From Paguma larvata (taxonomy: Eukaryota > Chordata > Mammalia > Carnivora > Viverridae): DNA of 64,000 nucleotides. Both the position numbers and the translations under genes were made by a program. The stretch spans positions 14,650,001-14,714,000 of the forward strand of contig CM057843.1 in NCBI GenBank assembly GCA_030068075.1, given 5' to 3'. The notes beneath the pieces were generated by a model. The model had not been told where the DNA came from and searched no databases. It saw only the letters and a program-made list of their open reading frames with translations. Positions 34,351 to 46,300 of this stretch are shown one piece after another (the stretch's first letter is position 1; each line of letters starts with the position of its first letter).

Positions 34351-37300
34351 TGTGCTCATGTTTGCATGGCCACTGAAAGTATATTTTTGTTTGAGTGTTT
34401 TTAGTCCTTGTCTTCCCTAGCAAAGAAGGATAGAGATTTCAGCTGTTTTGTTCACTGCTAAATTCTTGGTACGAGAGCAGTGCCTGGCACGTAATATAGG
34501 CTCAGCACTTGTTGAATGTAGAAACAGAAGACCAGACAGGCCCCAAGTAAAGTTTCAGTGTGGTGTGGAGGCTTTGAGGGAATTCACAAAAGATAGAAAT
34601 ACAAGCCTAGCTATCAAATAATTCATTTTTGAACTATCCACACTCTTGCTGTCTTTCATTTATAGAATTGACTATAGACAGTTCCTTAGAAGTTTCTGAC
34701 TCCCAAAAGTAATACCAGTGCACTGAAGACAATTTAGGAAAGCATTAGGAAGAAGATAACAAAATCAGCTGTGATACTACAACGAGTATGACTGTTTATC
34801 TTTTGGTGGTCTTTTCAGGCTTGCTTTCCCCCAGTGCTGTGCTGTTTACATCTTAAGAAATAAGGGATCGGGGCGCCTGGGTGGCTCAGTTGGTTAAGCG
34901 TCCGACTTCGGCTCAGGTCATGATCTCATAGTTTGTGAGTTCGAGCCCCGCGTCAGGCTCTGTGCTGACAGCTCAGAGCCTAGAGCCTTCTTCCCTTCTT
35001 CGGATTCTGTGTCTCCACCTCTCTCTGCCCCTCCCCCATTTGTGCCCTGTCTCTCTCTGTCTCTCAAAAATAAATAAATGTTAAAAAAAAATAAAAAATA
35101 AAAAGAAATAAAAAAGAAGGGATCATACTGTATATACTTTTTTTTTTTTAATTTAGTAGTATATGGTGAAAACATCTTTTTCCAGGCACAGGAACTTTCA
35201 TCGGAGACAGCAAACTAATTTCTGTTACAAACGTTATTTTTACATTTTACTAGTTACACCATTAAGAAAATGTTATATTATTCTTAATCTTGTTTTTCTA
35301 AAGAAATATATTATCATTCATTCTTTTTTTTTAATAGAGAGATGGGGAGGGGCAGAGAGAGAGGAAGACAGAGAATCCCAAGCAGGCTCTGCATTGCCAG
35401 CATAGAGCCCGATGTGAGGCCGAACTCACAAACTGTGAGATCATGATCTCAACTGATATCAAGAGTCGGAAGCTTAACCGAATGAGCCACCCAGGTGCCC
35501 CAATTATCACTCAATTTTAAACAAAGTACATCCATTGTCGAATTTATATGCTTAAAAAAAATATTTTTAATGTTTATTTATTATTGAGAGAGACAGAGCA
35601 TGAACGGTGGGGAGGGGCAGAGCGAGGGGGAGACACGAATCTGAAGCAGGCTCCAGCCTTTCAGCACAGAACCCGACACAGGGCTTGAACTCACAAACCG
35701 CAAGATCATGACCTGAGCCAAAGTCAGACGCTCAACCGACTGGGCCACCCAGGCGCCCCAAATTTATATGCTTTTTATTTGCCTGACTAACTCTGTCTCA
35801 AAAGTGTGTTACTTAAGTGCGTGTATAAACTTGGTCTAGGGTACTCATTTTGTTTCTCATGAATATATACGTAATTACAGAGGAAATATACATACAAAAT
35901 GAAGTGAAAATAGTAGATTACTAAACAGTACAGTTAGGAGGAGTTCAATATAGATATAGATGTAGGTATAGAACAGGACTGAATGGTACCAAAATACAGA
36001 CAGTGATTACCTCTGGTTGGTAGGTTTATAGGACATTTATGTCTTAATGTGCGTTTTTCTGGATATTCTCTGATTTTTTGGAACAAGTTTTTTAAATTCC
36101 TTTCTTATCTACATAGTATAAAAAGTCAAAGGATCTTATAAGACTTAATTTAAAAACAGCATTTCTTTGCCACACATCTTCCTAGAGTAATTTTCAACTC
36201 GTAACCAATGTCTTCTGGTATTTTCGTTTATATTTCTAAGTAACATATAAAACTTTCTGGAATTAATATTTTTAGAATCTGTTAACTTACAGAAAAGGGA
36301 ACATTTAGTGTAATTTTTGGTTTTGTCTATATTATGAACATATAAATAGTTTTAGCTGTTGAAACGAGCATTTTCTTTTGTGTACAACTTTTTGTTTCCT
36401 CTGAAGTCAGTATTAAGTAGATTTTTTTGTTGCTTGTTTTTTGTGTGTTTGACAAGGTTTTCTGTCAGTCATAGTATTTGCTCTTAGTTCCTAAGCTTTT
36501 CTGGGGCTCTGGTACCTATTGGCTTACTTCTCCGTGGCACTGCCGTCTGTAGCATTCAGCCCTGGTCTTTCTGTTGTGTGCTCAATCACTTCCCGCTTTT
36601 TTCTCTGCTTGTCGTCTCCCACGATTTTTGATCTTTGTCCTCTCTACTTTGCTTTTCCTTGTAACTTTCTATCTTTTTCATTCTTTGACTTTAGTAATGT
36701 TTTGGGAGGGAGGAGAGATAAATGAATGCACGTATTCAGTGCAGAACAGTGTGTCCGCATGAAAGTGAATTTTCTCTTATGACATAGGTAGTATCCAGAT
36801 CTGTTCTTCAAGATGGATTCTGAGCACCGAAATTCCAGGTCAAAGGAGCAGATTTTAAACTTGTTGACGAATGTTGCAAAATTGCCCTTGAAAGGACTGT
36901 AGTAATTTACATTTTCAGGTTCTGCTCATTTATTTGCATTGTGACTTTGGTCAGATTAATTAATCCCTGTGTGCTTTTGATCCTCAGAATGGGGGTAAGA
37001 GCAGTACTCTCTCGTAGGACCATTAGGAAGATTGAATGTGTTAATATCCATAAAGTGCTTAGAACAAGGTACATAGATAGCAGCTGCTCGAGCGTTGGCC
37101 GTTGTCAGTTTTTATTAGCGTGGTCAGGCAGTGTGCCCCTTCTCCGCAGAACTCACTGATTTTTATAACCTTTGCCAGATTGGTGATTGGCAGTGACGCA
37201 TTAACCAGCATTTCTTTGCTAAGCAATGGGGTCGATCATTTGTTGGTGCTGTTTTGTAAGAATATTAACCCTATCCTGTGAGGGTTTTTTTCTTTTCCCT

Positions 37301-40300
37301 CCCTTGTGTCTATAGATTTCAGAGCTTTGGGGTTTTTTGTTTGTTTTAATTAAAAAAAAGAAATGTGTGAGGGGGGCCTGGGCAGCTCAGTCAGTTAAGT
37401 GTCCGACTCTTGATTTTGGCTCAGGTCATGATCTTGCAGTTCGTGAGTTCGAGCCCCATGTTGGGCTCTGTGCTGGTAGCTTGGAGCCTGCTTAGGATTC
37501 TCTCTCTCTCTCTCTCTCTCTCTGCCCCTCCCCTACTCACACTCTCCCTCTCTCTCTCAAAATAAATACATAAACATAAAAATTTTGTTTTAAAAAATGA
37601 AATGTGAAACTAAAATTTGTAAAGTTTAAGGAGTGATGAGAAGAACAGGCAGTGACCCAATACTAAGAGTACCTTTGCCTTAGTACTGCAGCCTGTTTGT
37701 GTTTGGCTCCAGCCCCATTCTCCTTCCCACCCCAGAAATACTGTTCTGCTGAATTTTGTTTTGTTTTTGTGAGTTTCTTTTTAAAATTTTTATAAATGAA
37801 TCACACAGTATGACTTCCACTTTAATCTTTTTGGAATTAGATCTGAATTCATCTATGTGTATGTTCTTTGCTTTTATTAATTTAATTTTTAAATGTTTAT
37901 TTTGAGAGAGAGAGAGAGATCCAGGGTCCCAAGAAGGCTCTGTGCTGTCAGCGCAGACCCTGATGTGGGGCTCGAATGCAAACCATGAGAACATGACCTG
38001 AGCCGAAATCAAGAGTGAATGCATAACTGACTGAGCCACCCGGGCGCCCCTGCTGTTACTAATTTTAAATACGTGTTGAGTAGCCGTTGTATGCCAGGGA
38101 TTCTGGGATTCAGTAGAGGCAAGCGAGGCAGAAGTCCCCACTCTTCCGGACCTTAGTACTTAGAAAGGTAATTTTCAACTTTGAAATCAGGTAAATACTC
38201 ACTCATCTTTTTTAATTTACTTTTTCTTTATTCCCAAGCAGGATTACCCTGTAACTTCTTAACATAATTGCAGTTAATTTTGGTGTGAAGTCGGTCACTG
38301 CTTTCCTAAAGATGGCCATCTATTGTCGTTATGTACTTATTACAGGTTAGCACATGCTTGTGTTTCTCTTGGAGTTTTCCATTCGGTTCATTCATCTGAT
38401 GACTTTTCTAACAGTATATGTAGTTTGAATCCTATGGTAGCAAAGTTTAAGTTACGTATAAAACAGGTTTCATGCGTGCCGCTTTTGTAAGATTTCCTCC
38501 CATTTTATTTTTGTTTTTTATGTGCATTTTAGGTCATTTTGTCAAATCCCCAAAATTCTTTGAGACTGAATTATTAGATTTGCATTATATTTTTCAGTGA
38601 GTTTGGGGAGATTGCCATCTGAATAAGTTAGCATTTCACTACAAATAGCAAAAAATTTCAGTGCAGCATGAAGGGCACTAACTCTCTCCCGTAACTGGCA
38701 GCGCATCGAAAAGGGGCAGGCTGCCGAGTTACTTGACACACAGCTCACTGAAATCCTGAAGAAGATTATTTCCATCCCTCCTCACTCATTCTCAGTGTGC
38801 CTTGGCTTTCTTTTCACATTCTGCTTGTGGTTGAAACGTGACTGTATTAGGTCCCAGGAACTTTATCCAGAAATGGCAACGTGCAGAAGGAAAGGAAACT
38901 TTTTTGGTGTTTCTCTTAGAGTCAAGGCAATCTTTGCTAGAAGTTCCCGAGTAGGTTTACCCTTACTTCTCTTTGGCTGGATTGGGTCACATGGCATTTC
39001 GAACCCATCCTCGACAGGAAATGTGGGATTGCCGTGATTCTCTAAAACCGACCAGGATCCATTCCTAACAGGACGGATTCCCCTCCGCGTGAATCACGTG
39101 AGACAAGAGTGGATCCTGAACAGACAGCAGCTGTGCTAGCAAGAGGAGTCACTCACTGCACTGTCTCTGCGGCACAGGCACACAGCAGAAGGGTTGCGGG
39201 TCGGTTCCAGACCACCGCCCTAAAGTGAATAGGGCAATACAGTGGGTCAAGTGAATCTTTTTGTTTCCTAGTGCGTGTACAACTTAACGTTTGCCGTGTG
39301 CAAGAGCATTATGTTTAAAAAATGTACATCTCCCCCAAAATGTATATACCCTAATTGAAAAATGCTCCGTTGCTAGAAAGCATCATCTAAACTTTCAGGG
39401 AGTCGTCATCTTTCTGCTGGTGGAGGGTCTTCGCTCAGTGTGGACGGCTGCCGACTGATCGGGGTGGTGGGCGCCGAAGGTTGGGGCGGCCGTGGCAACT
39501 TCTTAATAGAAGACAACAATGAAACGTGCCACAGTGACTGGCCGACTCTGCCGCTCACCTACGATTTCGCTGTGGTTCGGGACGCTGTTGGATAGCACCT
39601 GACCCACAGGAGAACTTCTTTCAAAATCCGAGTCAGTACTCGCAAAGCCTGCTGCTGCTTTGTCAGCCGAGTTCTTGTAACGTTCCTAATCCTTTGTTGT
39701 CGTTCCCACAGTCTTCACGCCATCCTCACCAGGAGTAGATCTTACCTCAGGAACCGCTTCCTTTGCTCGTCCAGAGAAGCAGCTCCTCATCCTTTCGAGT
39801 TTCATCCTGAGTTTCATCCTGAGATGCAGCCGTTCAGTGTTCAGTCATGTGTTCAGGCTCCACTTCTTTTTTTTAAATTAATTTCTTCTTAATGTTTTTA
39901 TTTTATTTTTGAGAGACATAGAGACAGAGAGTGAGCAAGGGAAGGGCAGAGAGAGGCGGACACAGAATCAGAAGCAGGCTGCAGGCTCTGAGCCGTCAGC
40001 ACAGAGCCCGACGCGGGGCTCGAACTCACAGACCGTGAGATCATGACCTGAGCCGGAGTCGGCCGCTTAACCGACTGAGCCACCCAGGCGCCCCTCAGGC
40101 TCCACTTCTGACTCTAGGTCTCCCGCGGGCTCCACCCCGTCTGCCTCCACGGGAGCCTCGACCCCTCAAAGTCTTCTATAGGGTTGGAATCAACTTCTTC
40201 CAGAGTCCCGTTAATACGGATTGTCTGACCTCTTCCCATGAATCACAAATGTTCTTGAAGGGGGGGGGGGGGTCCTTTCCAGAAGGTTTTCAGTCTGTTT

Positions 40301-43300
40301 TGTCCAATCTGAAAGTCACAATTACTCCTCGATCCATGGACTGCAGAACGGATGTTGTGTGGGCAGGCGCAAAAACATGACTCTCGCTGTACGTCTCCAT
40401 CAGAGCTCAGAGCTCGTGGGGGACCAGGGGCCTTGTCAATGAGCAGAATATTTTGAAAGGAATCTTTTTTTTTCTGAGCAGTAGATCTCAACAGGGGGCT
40501 TAAAATATCCAGTGAACCATGTTGTAAACAGATGTGCTGGCGTCCAGGCTTTGTTGTGCCATTGTTAGAGCACAGGCAGAGTAGATTTAGTGTAATTCTT
40601 AAGGGCCCCAGGAGTTTGGGAGCGGCAAATGAGCATTGGCTTCAACACAAAATCACCAGGTGTGTTAGCCCCTAGCAGGAGAGTCAGTCTGTCCTTCGAA
40701 GCTTTGAAGCCAGGCATTGGCTTCTCCTCAATAGCTAAGAAAGTCCGAGATAGAATCTTCATCCAACAGAAAGCTGTTTATCTGCATCGAAAGCTGTTAT
40801 TTGGTATAGTGAATTATCTTTTTTTTTTAAGTTACTTATTTTGAGAGAGCGTGTGCAAGTGCATGAGCAGGGTAGGGGCGGAGAGAGGGAGAGAATTCCA
40901 GCAGGATTCTGGCTCAGCATGGAGCCCAGCTTGGGGCTCGATCTCATGACCGAGAGATCACCACCTGAGCTGCTATCAAACGTCGGATGCTCGACCGACT
41001 GAGCCACCCAGGCACCCCATGTATTATCTTAATGGAGATCTAGAATCTTCTGGATAACCTGCCGCAGCTTCTGCATCAGCACTTGCTCTTTCACCTTGCA
41101 CGTTCGTGTTACGGAGACGGCTTCTTTCCTTAACCCCCTGAGCCAGCCCCTGCCAGCTTCAGACTTTCCTCCCGCAGCTTCCTCCCCTCTCTCCGCCTTC
41201 GCAGAACCGAAGAGCATTAGGGCCTTGCTCCGGATTAGGCTTTGGCGTCCGGGAACATTGGGGCTGGTTTGACCTTCTGTCCAGACCCCACCAAACCTTT
41301 CTCCACATCAGCAGTAAGGCTCTTTTACTTTGTTACCATTCGTGTGTTCACCAGACTAGCACTTTCCCTTTCCCCTTTCCTTCAAGAACTTTCCCTTTGT
41401 GTTCACAGCACCACTGTTTGGCACAAGAGGCCAAGCTTTCAGCCTGTCTCAGCTTCTGAGATGCTCAGTCATGTACAGGTTTTGATTTAAAATGTACATG
41501 TGACTCTTCCTTTCATTTGAACACTTAGGGGCCACTGTAGGGTTAATAACTGGCTTAATTTCAGTATTGTGTCTCAGGGAATAGGGAGGCCCCAGGAGAG
41601 GGGGAGAGGTGGGGAAACAGCCAGTAGGTGAGCAGTCAGAACCGCACACTAAGTTCACCATGTGGTATGCACCGTCTGGTATGGGTACAGTTTGTGTGCC
41701 CCCCAAGTAATTACAAGAGTAACATCAAAGATCACTGATCACCAACCACCACGACAAATATAATAATGAAGAAATTTGAAATATTGTGTGAGTATGTGAC
41801 ATAGCAACACGAAATGAGCGAGTGCTGTTGGAAAAATGGCACCGATTTATTTGCTCCATGCAGGGTTGCCACAGACCTTCCATTTGTAAAAAATGCGCCA
41901 TCTGCAAAGTGCAGTCAAGTGGAGTGCGGTACAGGAGGCATGCCTGTGTCGAGTCTTTCCGTCGAGGACCCTGGCATGGCTCTTACAGACTCTTTCATGT
42001 AGACGCGACAGGTATCTCTTACATTTGGTTCTTAATGGACACTTTACTACACTCTTTGCTTTTCAGTCGATAGCTCTTATTAGCGCATGTATAATTTTAC
42101 ACTTAAGAAGTCATGATGTTTCCTTTTAGATCTACTTCTGTGTCTCCTTCCACCCTTCTTAAATTTAGTTCATTGCCTATGACCTCACAACATTAAATAA
42201 TAGTGGTGTTAGACAACTTTGTTTTATATTTAATTTGGTGCCAAACTATGAAAAGATTTATTTTTATATATGTAGGGCAAACCAGACTTGCTACTTTTTT
42301 TAAAATTTTTTTTCTAATGTTTATTTATTTTGAAAGAGAGAGACAGAGCGTAAATGGGAGAGGCAGACAAAGAGGGAGACACATGTTTGGTTTTTTTTAA
42401 CGTTTTTTTAAATTTATTTTTGAGAGACATAGAGACAGAGTATGAGCAGGGGAAGGGCAGAGAGAGAGGGAGATACAGAATCTGAAGCAGGCTCCAGGCT
42501 CTGAGCCGTCAGCACAGAGCCTGACGTGGGGCTGGAACTCACAGACCGTGAGATCATGACCTGAGCTGAAGTTGGCCGCTTAACCGACTGAGCCACCCAG
42601 GCGCCCCAGTTTCTTCCATTTTCTTGATTTGATTTCAGTGTCTAGGTCAGTGACAAGAACATGATGTTAATAAGTACCTTGAGGAGCGCCTGGCGGCTCA
42701 GTTGGCTGAGCTTCCGACTTCGGCTCAGGTCGTGATCTCATAGTCTGTGGATTAGAGCCCGAGGTCAGGCTCTGTGCTGACAGCCTGGAGCCTGCTTCCA
42801 GTTCTGTGTCTCCCTCCCTCTCTGCTCCTCCCCCATTTGTGTGCTCGCTCGCTCTCGCTCGCTCTCTCTCAAAAATAAATATTAAAGAAATTAAAAAATA
42901 TATCTTGAATAGGGGTCCCTGCTGGCTCAGTTGGCAGAGCATGCAACTCTTGATCTCAGGGTGGATAGTCCAAGCCCCACTTTGGGTGTGAAGCCTCCTT
43001 TTAAATAAATAAATAAACAAATGATTAATTAGTTAATTCAGTATTTTGAATAAGTGAATGCATGGGTGAAAGCAGTTTGGAGGCCTATATTTTCCTAGAA
43101 GGAGCTTTATGGAATTGTATTTTTAAAGCACAATTGACAGTATTCTGTTATGAGATGATATTCCTTTCCCAATTCTTTTTTTAAATCTTTTTTAATATTT
43201 ATTTTTGAGAGAGAGAGAGAGACAGAGAATGAACAGGGAAGGGGCAGAGAGAGAGACACAGAATCTGAAGCGGGCGCCAAGCTGTCAGCACAGAGCCCGA

Positions 43301-46300
43301 CGCGGGGCTCAAACTCACAAAGTGAGATCATGACCTGAGCTGAAGTCGGACGCTTAACCGACTGAGCCACCCAGGCGCCCATTCCTTTCCCAATTCTTAG
43401 TTTCATGATTTCCTCTCTTCTGTAGATTTTTTTTTACACTGTTCCATTCTCCTTCTCTCCTTGAGCCGAAAGTTTCGTTTGTTTTCATATTTTAGCTATC
43501 AGTGGAAGTAATTTTGGTCGCGTATTTGGTGTCATGAATGTTTGAAGTCTGGAGCCTGAGTTCGAATTGTGGTTCTTTCGCTTCTTCACAGTGTGACGGC
43601 AGACAAGTTACAGGACTTCTGTCCTCTGGGTTCCTCATCAGTAAAACAGGGGTAACAGTAGAACCTATGTCTGCTGTGTAGAGTTAGGGGAATTAGGGTG
43701 GCTAGCACTCATCAAGTACTTACTGTGTAAGATTTGCTGGAATGTGATGTACTTACTATTAAATGGTTTGGCTCCTCCGTATTGTGTTTATGACTCAATT
43801 TATGTGGGACTTCCTGACTGTTCGGTTTCTCCTTGGTTTATTTCTCCTGCTTGGGTTGGGTTTATTTTGTTCCTTTTTAAGTTTCTTAGGTGGAAAATTT
43901 GGTTGTTGATTTAAAGCTTTCTTTTCTAATACAGTATAGGTGTTTACAATATAAATTTTCCTCTACTACTTTAGCTGCATCCCACAAATTTTGGTGTGTT
44001 GTGTTTCCATTTTCCTTTACCTCAAGGTATTTTCTAATTTTTGTGATTTCTTCTTTGATCCTTTGGATATTTTGGAGCGTGTGGATTAATTTTCATATAT
44101 TTATTTCCAGTATTTCCCTCTGTTGTTGACTTTTAAGTTGATCCCATTGTGGTCAGAGAACATGCTTTGTATGATTTCTGTCCCTTTACTGTATTGACAC
44201 TAGTTTGATGGCCCAGTGGACAGTCGTCCTGGAGACTGTCGGATGTACATTTGAGAAGAATGTGCATCCCTTTGTCGTTGAGTGGAATGTTCTGTGCATG
44301 TTGAGTAGATCTAGTTGGTTTATTGTATTGTATTGCTGATTTTGTCTAATTCTAGTCAAAATGATTTGACTTTGTGGTTTTTTTCTTCATACATGTTTTT
44401 ATTCTTGCTTAAACAGTTCTAGATAAGTATCTTCATTGTGAGTTATCCGTTCATCTGAAAAATGATTTTTTTTTGTCCTACTTAAGGTATTTGTCACAAA
44501 TTTTACTTTTACATTGTTGACTATATCTTACTCTTAAACTTTTTCTAAGTCATTTTGTTTTCAGTGTGTGTTTTGTAGAAGACTGTGTTTGGATTTTTTT
44601 TAAACCTAATCTGAATGTCATTGTCTTGTTATACAGAATCTCAAAGCCTATATAAAATTAGTATTGAGAGTGATACTAGTCTAATTTTTGCATTTTTTAA
44701 ATTTTTTTAATTATGTTTATTTTTGAGAGAGAGAGAGAGAGAGAAAAAGAGTATGAGTGGGGGAGGGGCAGAGAGAGAGGGAGAGACAGAATCTAAAGCA
44801 GGCTCCAGGCTCTGAGCTGTCAGCACAGAGCCCGACGTGGGGCTCAAACTCAGAAACCGTGAGATCATGACCTGAGATGAAGTTGGATGCTTAGCCGACT
44901 GAGCCACTCAGGCACCCCCTAATTTTTGCATTTTAAAAAATGCTTTTCATTTTGTTACTTCTTTTGGCCTCAGGTCCCTCTTAGAGGGACCTTTTTCTTA
45001 CTCAGATTCCACTTTCGGTTTGGAAGGAAGGCATACATAGGGTTTTCAGTGTCAGGGTTTTATAGGAGTCAGTTCTGTGAGGGGTAACCTAAATTTTCTG
45101 TAAGATATATTTGACTCAGGAAAAAAATTGCTTTCAGTGTCTTGTTAAGATGAGATGAGTACAATTTAACATTCTTCTGCCTGTCCTTTCTCCACTTGTT
45201 TTTTCTCAACGATCTGGAATTTTGACTTACTGGGATTTATTGCAGAGAATTCTGCAGCCAACTGTTTTGCCGCCTTTTGGAGATAGCCCGTTTCCTCCTG
45301 TCTGGTTGCTTTGTAGGAGTGGGAAGTTTTATTAGCATAAGGGTAGGGGGCTTAGTCTCTTTCTGAACGTTGCCTGGTCTGCAGTGAACCTTCATTCACT
45401 CTCTTGAGCTCACTAAGATTCCACTCTCTTGAGCTTCTAGTACATCTTTGATTCTTGCTCTAATTCTGCGTGGTCTGGTCCTTTATGCAGGCATGTGATC
45501 TGCTGGTGCGCAGCCTCTCTCTCGTCTGTCCTTTCTGTTTTTCCTCTCCCTCTGTTTTCTTACCTGTATTTTGGGGATTTCTCCAGTCGTATGTTCCATA
45601 TTCCTGTCTTACCATTCAGAAAAGTTAGGTCTGTGCCTTTCTTCTGATTTTTTGTTTTTGAAGATTTCAATTAAAAATGAAGTGTAGCGACTTTAACTGA
45701 TGCCTGTATACCTTCCCCTTTGCTTTGTCAAGTCCAAGTATTTTGCCATATGCGCTTCAGAATTCTTTCTTCTAAGTTTAAACCCTGGTGGACTCATAGT
45801 GGGTGTAGGTACTATTCCGAATTCGGTTTTGATCTTTATCATTCTTCGGCCTGTGTATTACACTCGCGTAGATCAGTGAACAGCATACAGTGGGGCTGGT
45901 ATGTTTCTAAGTGAATGGTATCTACTGTACGCTTGTTTCTGCAGTTTTTCACACAACGTTATTTTGAGATTTATCCATGTTGATACGAAAGCGTTAGTTT
46001 TCTTGTGACAGAGGTCTGTTTACTTGCCAAACCACATGTCTGCTGGGGTTGCATCTATCTAGAAGGGATGACTCCCTCTAACTGGTCCATTGTGGCAGGG
46101 AGTGAGGGGTATGGAGTGATATAGGCTAGAGATGGCCCGGATTGGCTCATTCTTTGCAACTGTGGTCTAGTATCCCACTGGAGGGACGTACTACAGTTCT
46201 CGGTAGGTGGTCTTGAAGCTTCTTCATGTTTTACTATGGAATATATAATATCTCTTTGATCATTCTGGGACCTCTGTCTCTGTGCCTGCCTATAAGACAC

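Larger units (their letters stand above)
39175..41946 (-). mobile_element. Tigger1 (Tc1/mariner, pogo-like) DNA transposon, nearly full length, dead
   Basis: The left end (caggcacacagcag..., then ttgcgggtcggttccagacc) and right end (...gcatgcctg) match the Tigger1 terminal repeats as I remember them, and the interior follows the Tigger1 consensus throughout. Without two inserted SINEs (39868-40094 and 40821-41018) it is about 2.35 kb, close to the 2.4-kb consensus. Transposase remnants read on the minus strand: the helix-turn-helix/CENP-B part at about 41029-41490 and DDE-domain pieces such as [20 protein letters not shown] (40762-40565) and [20 protein letters not shown] (40491-40243). Frameshifts, stops and a 13-G run (40260-40272) show it is inactive. 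It lies in TTC19 intron 7. Confidence 0.9.

Noticed and set aside
34870..34960. tRNA gene suggested by A-box and B-box-like sequences
   Set aside because: These are the tRNA-like heads of SINEC copies; they continue into the CT-rich body and A-rich tail and lack a proper acceptor-stem pairing.
39898..40083. Recurrent protein-like frames starting [21 protein letters not shown] and relatives at many places
   Set aside because: They are conceptual translations of the SINEC element, repeated wherever a copy lies, not a gene family.
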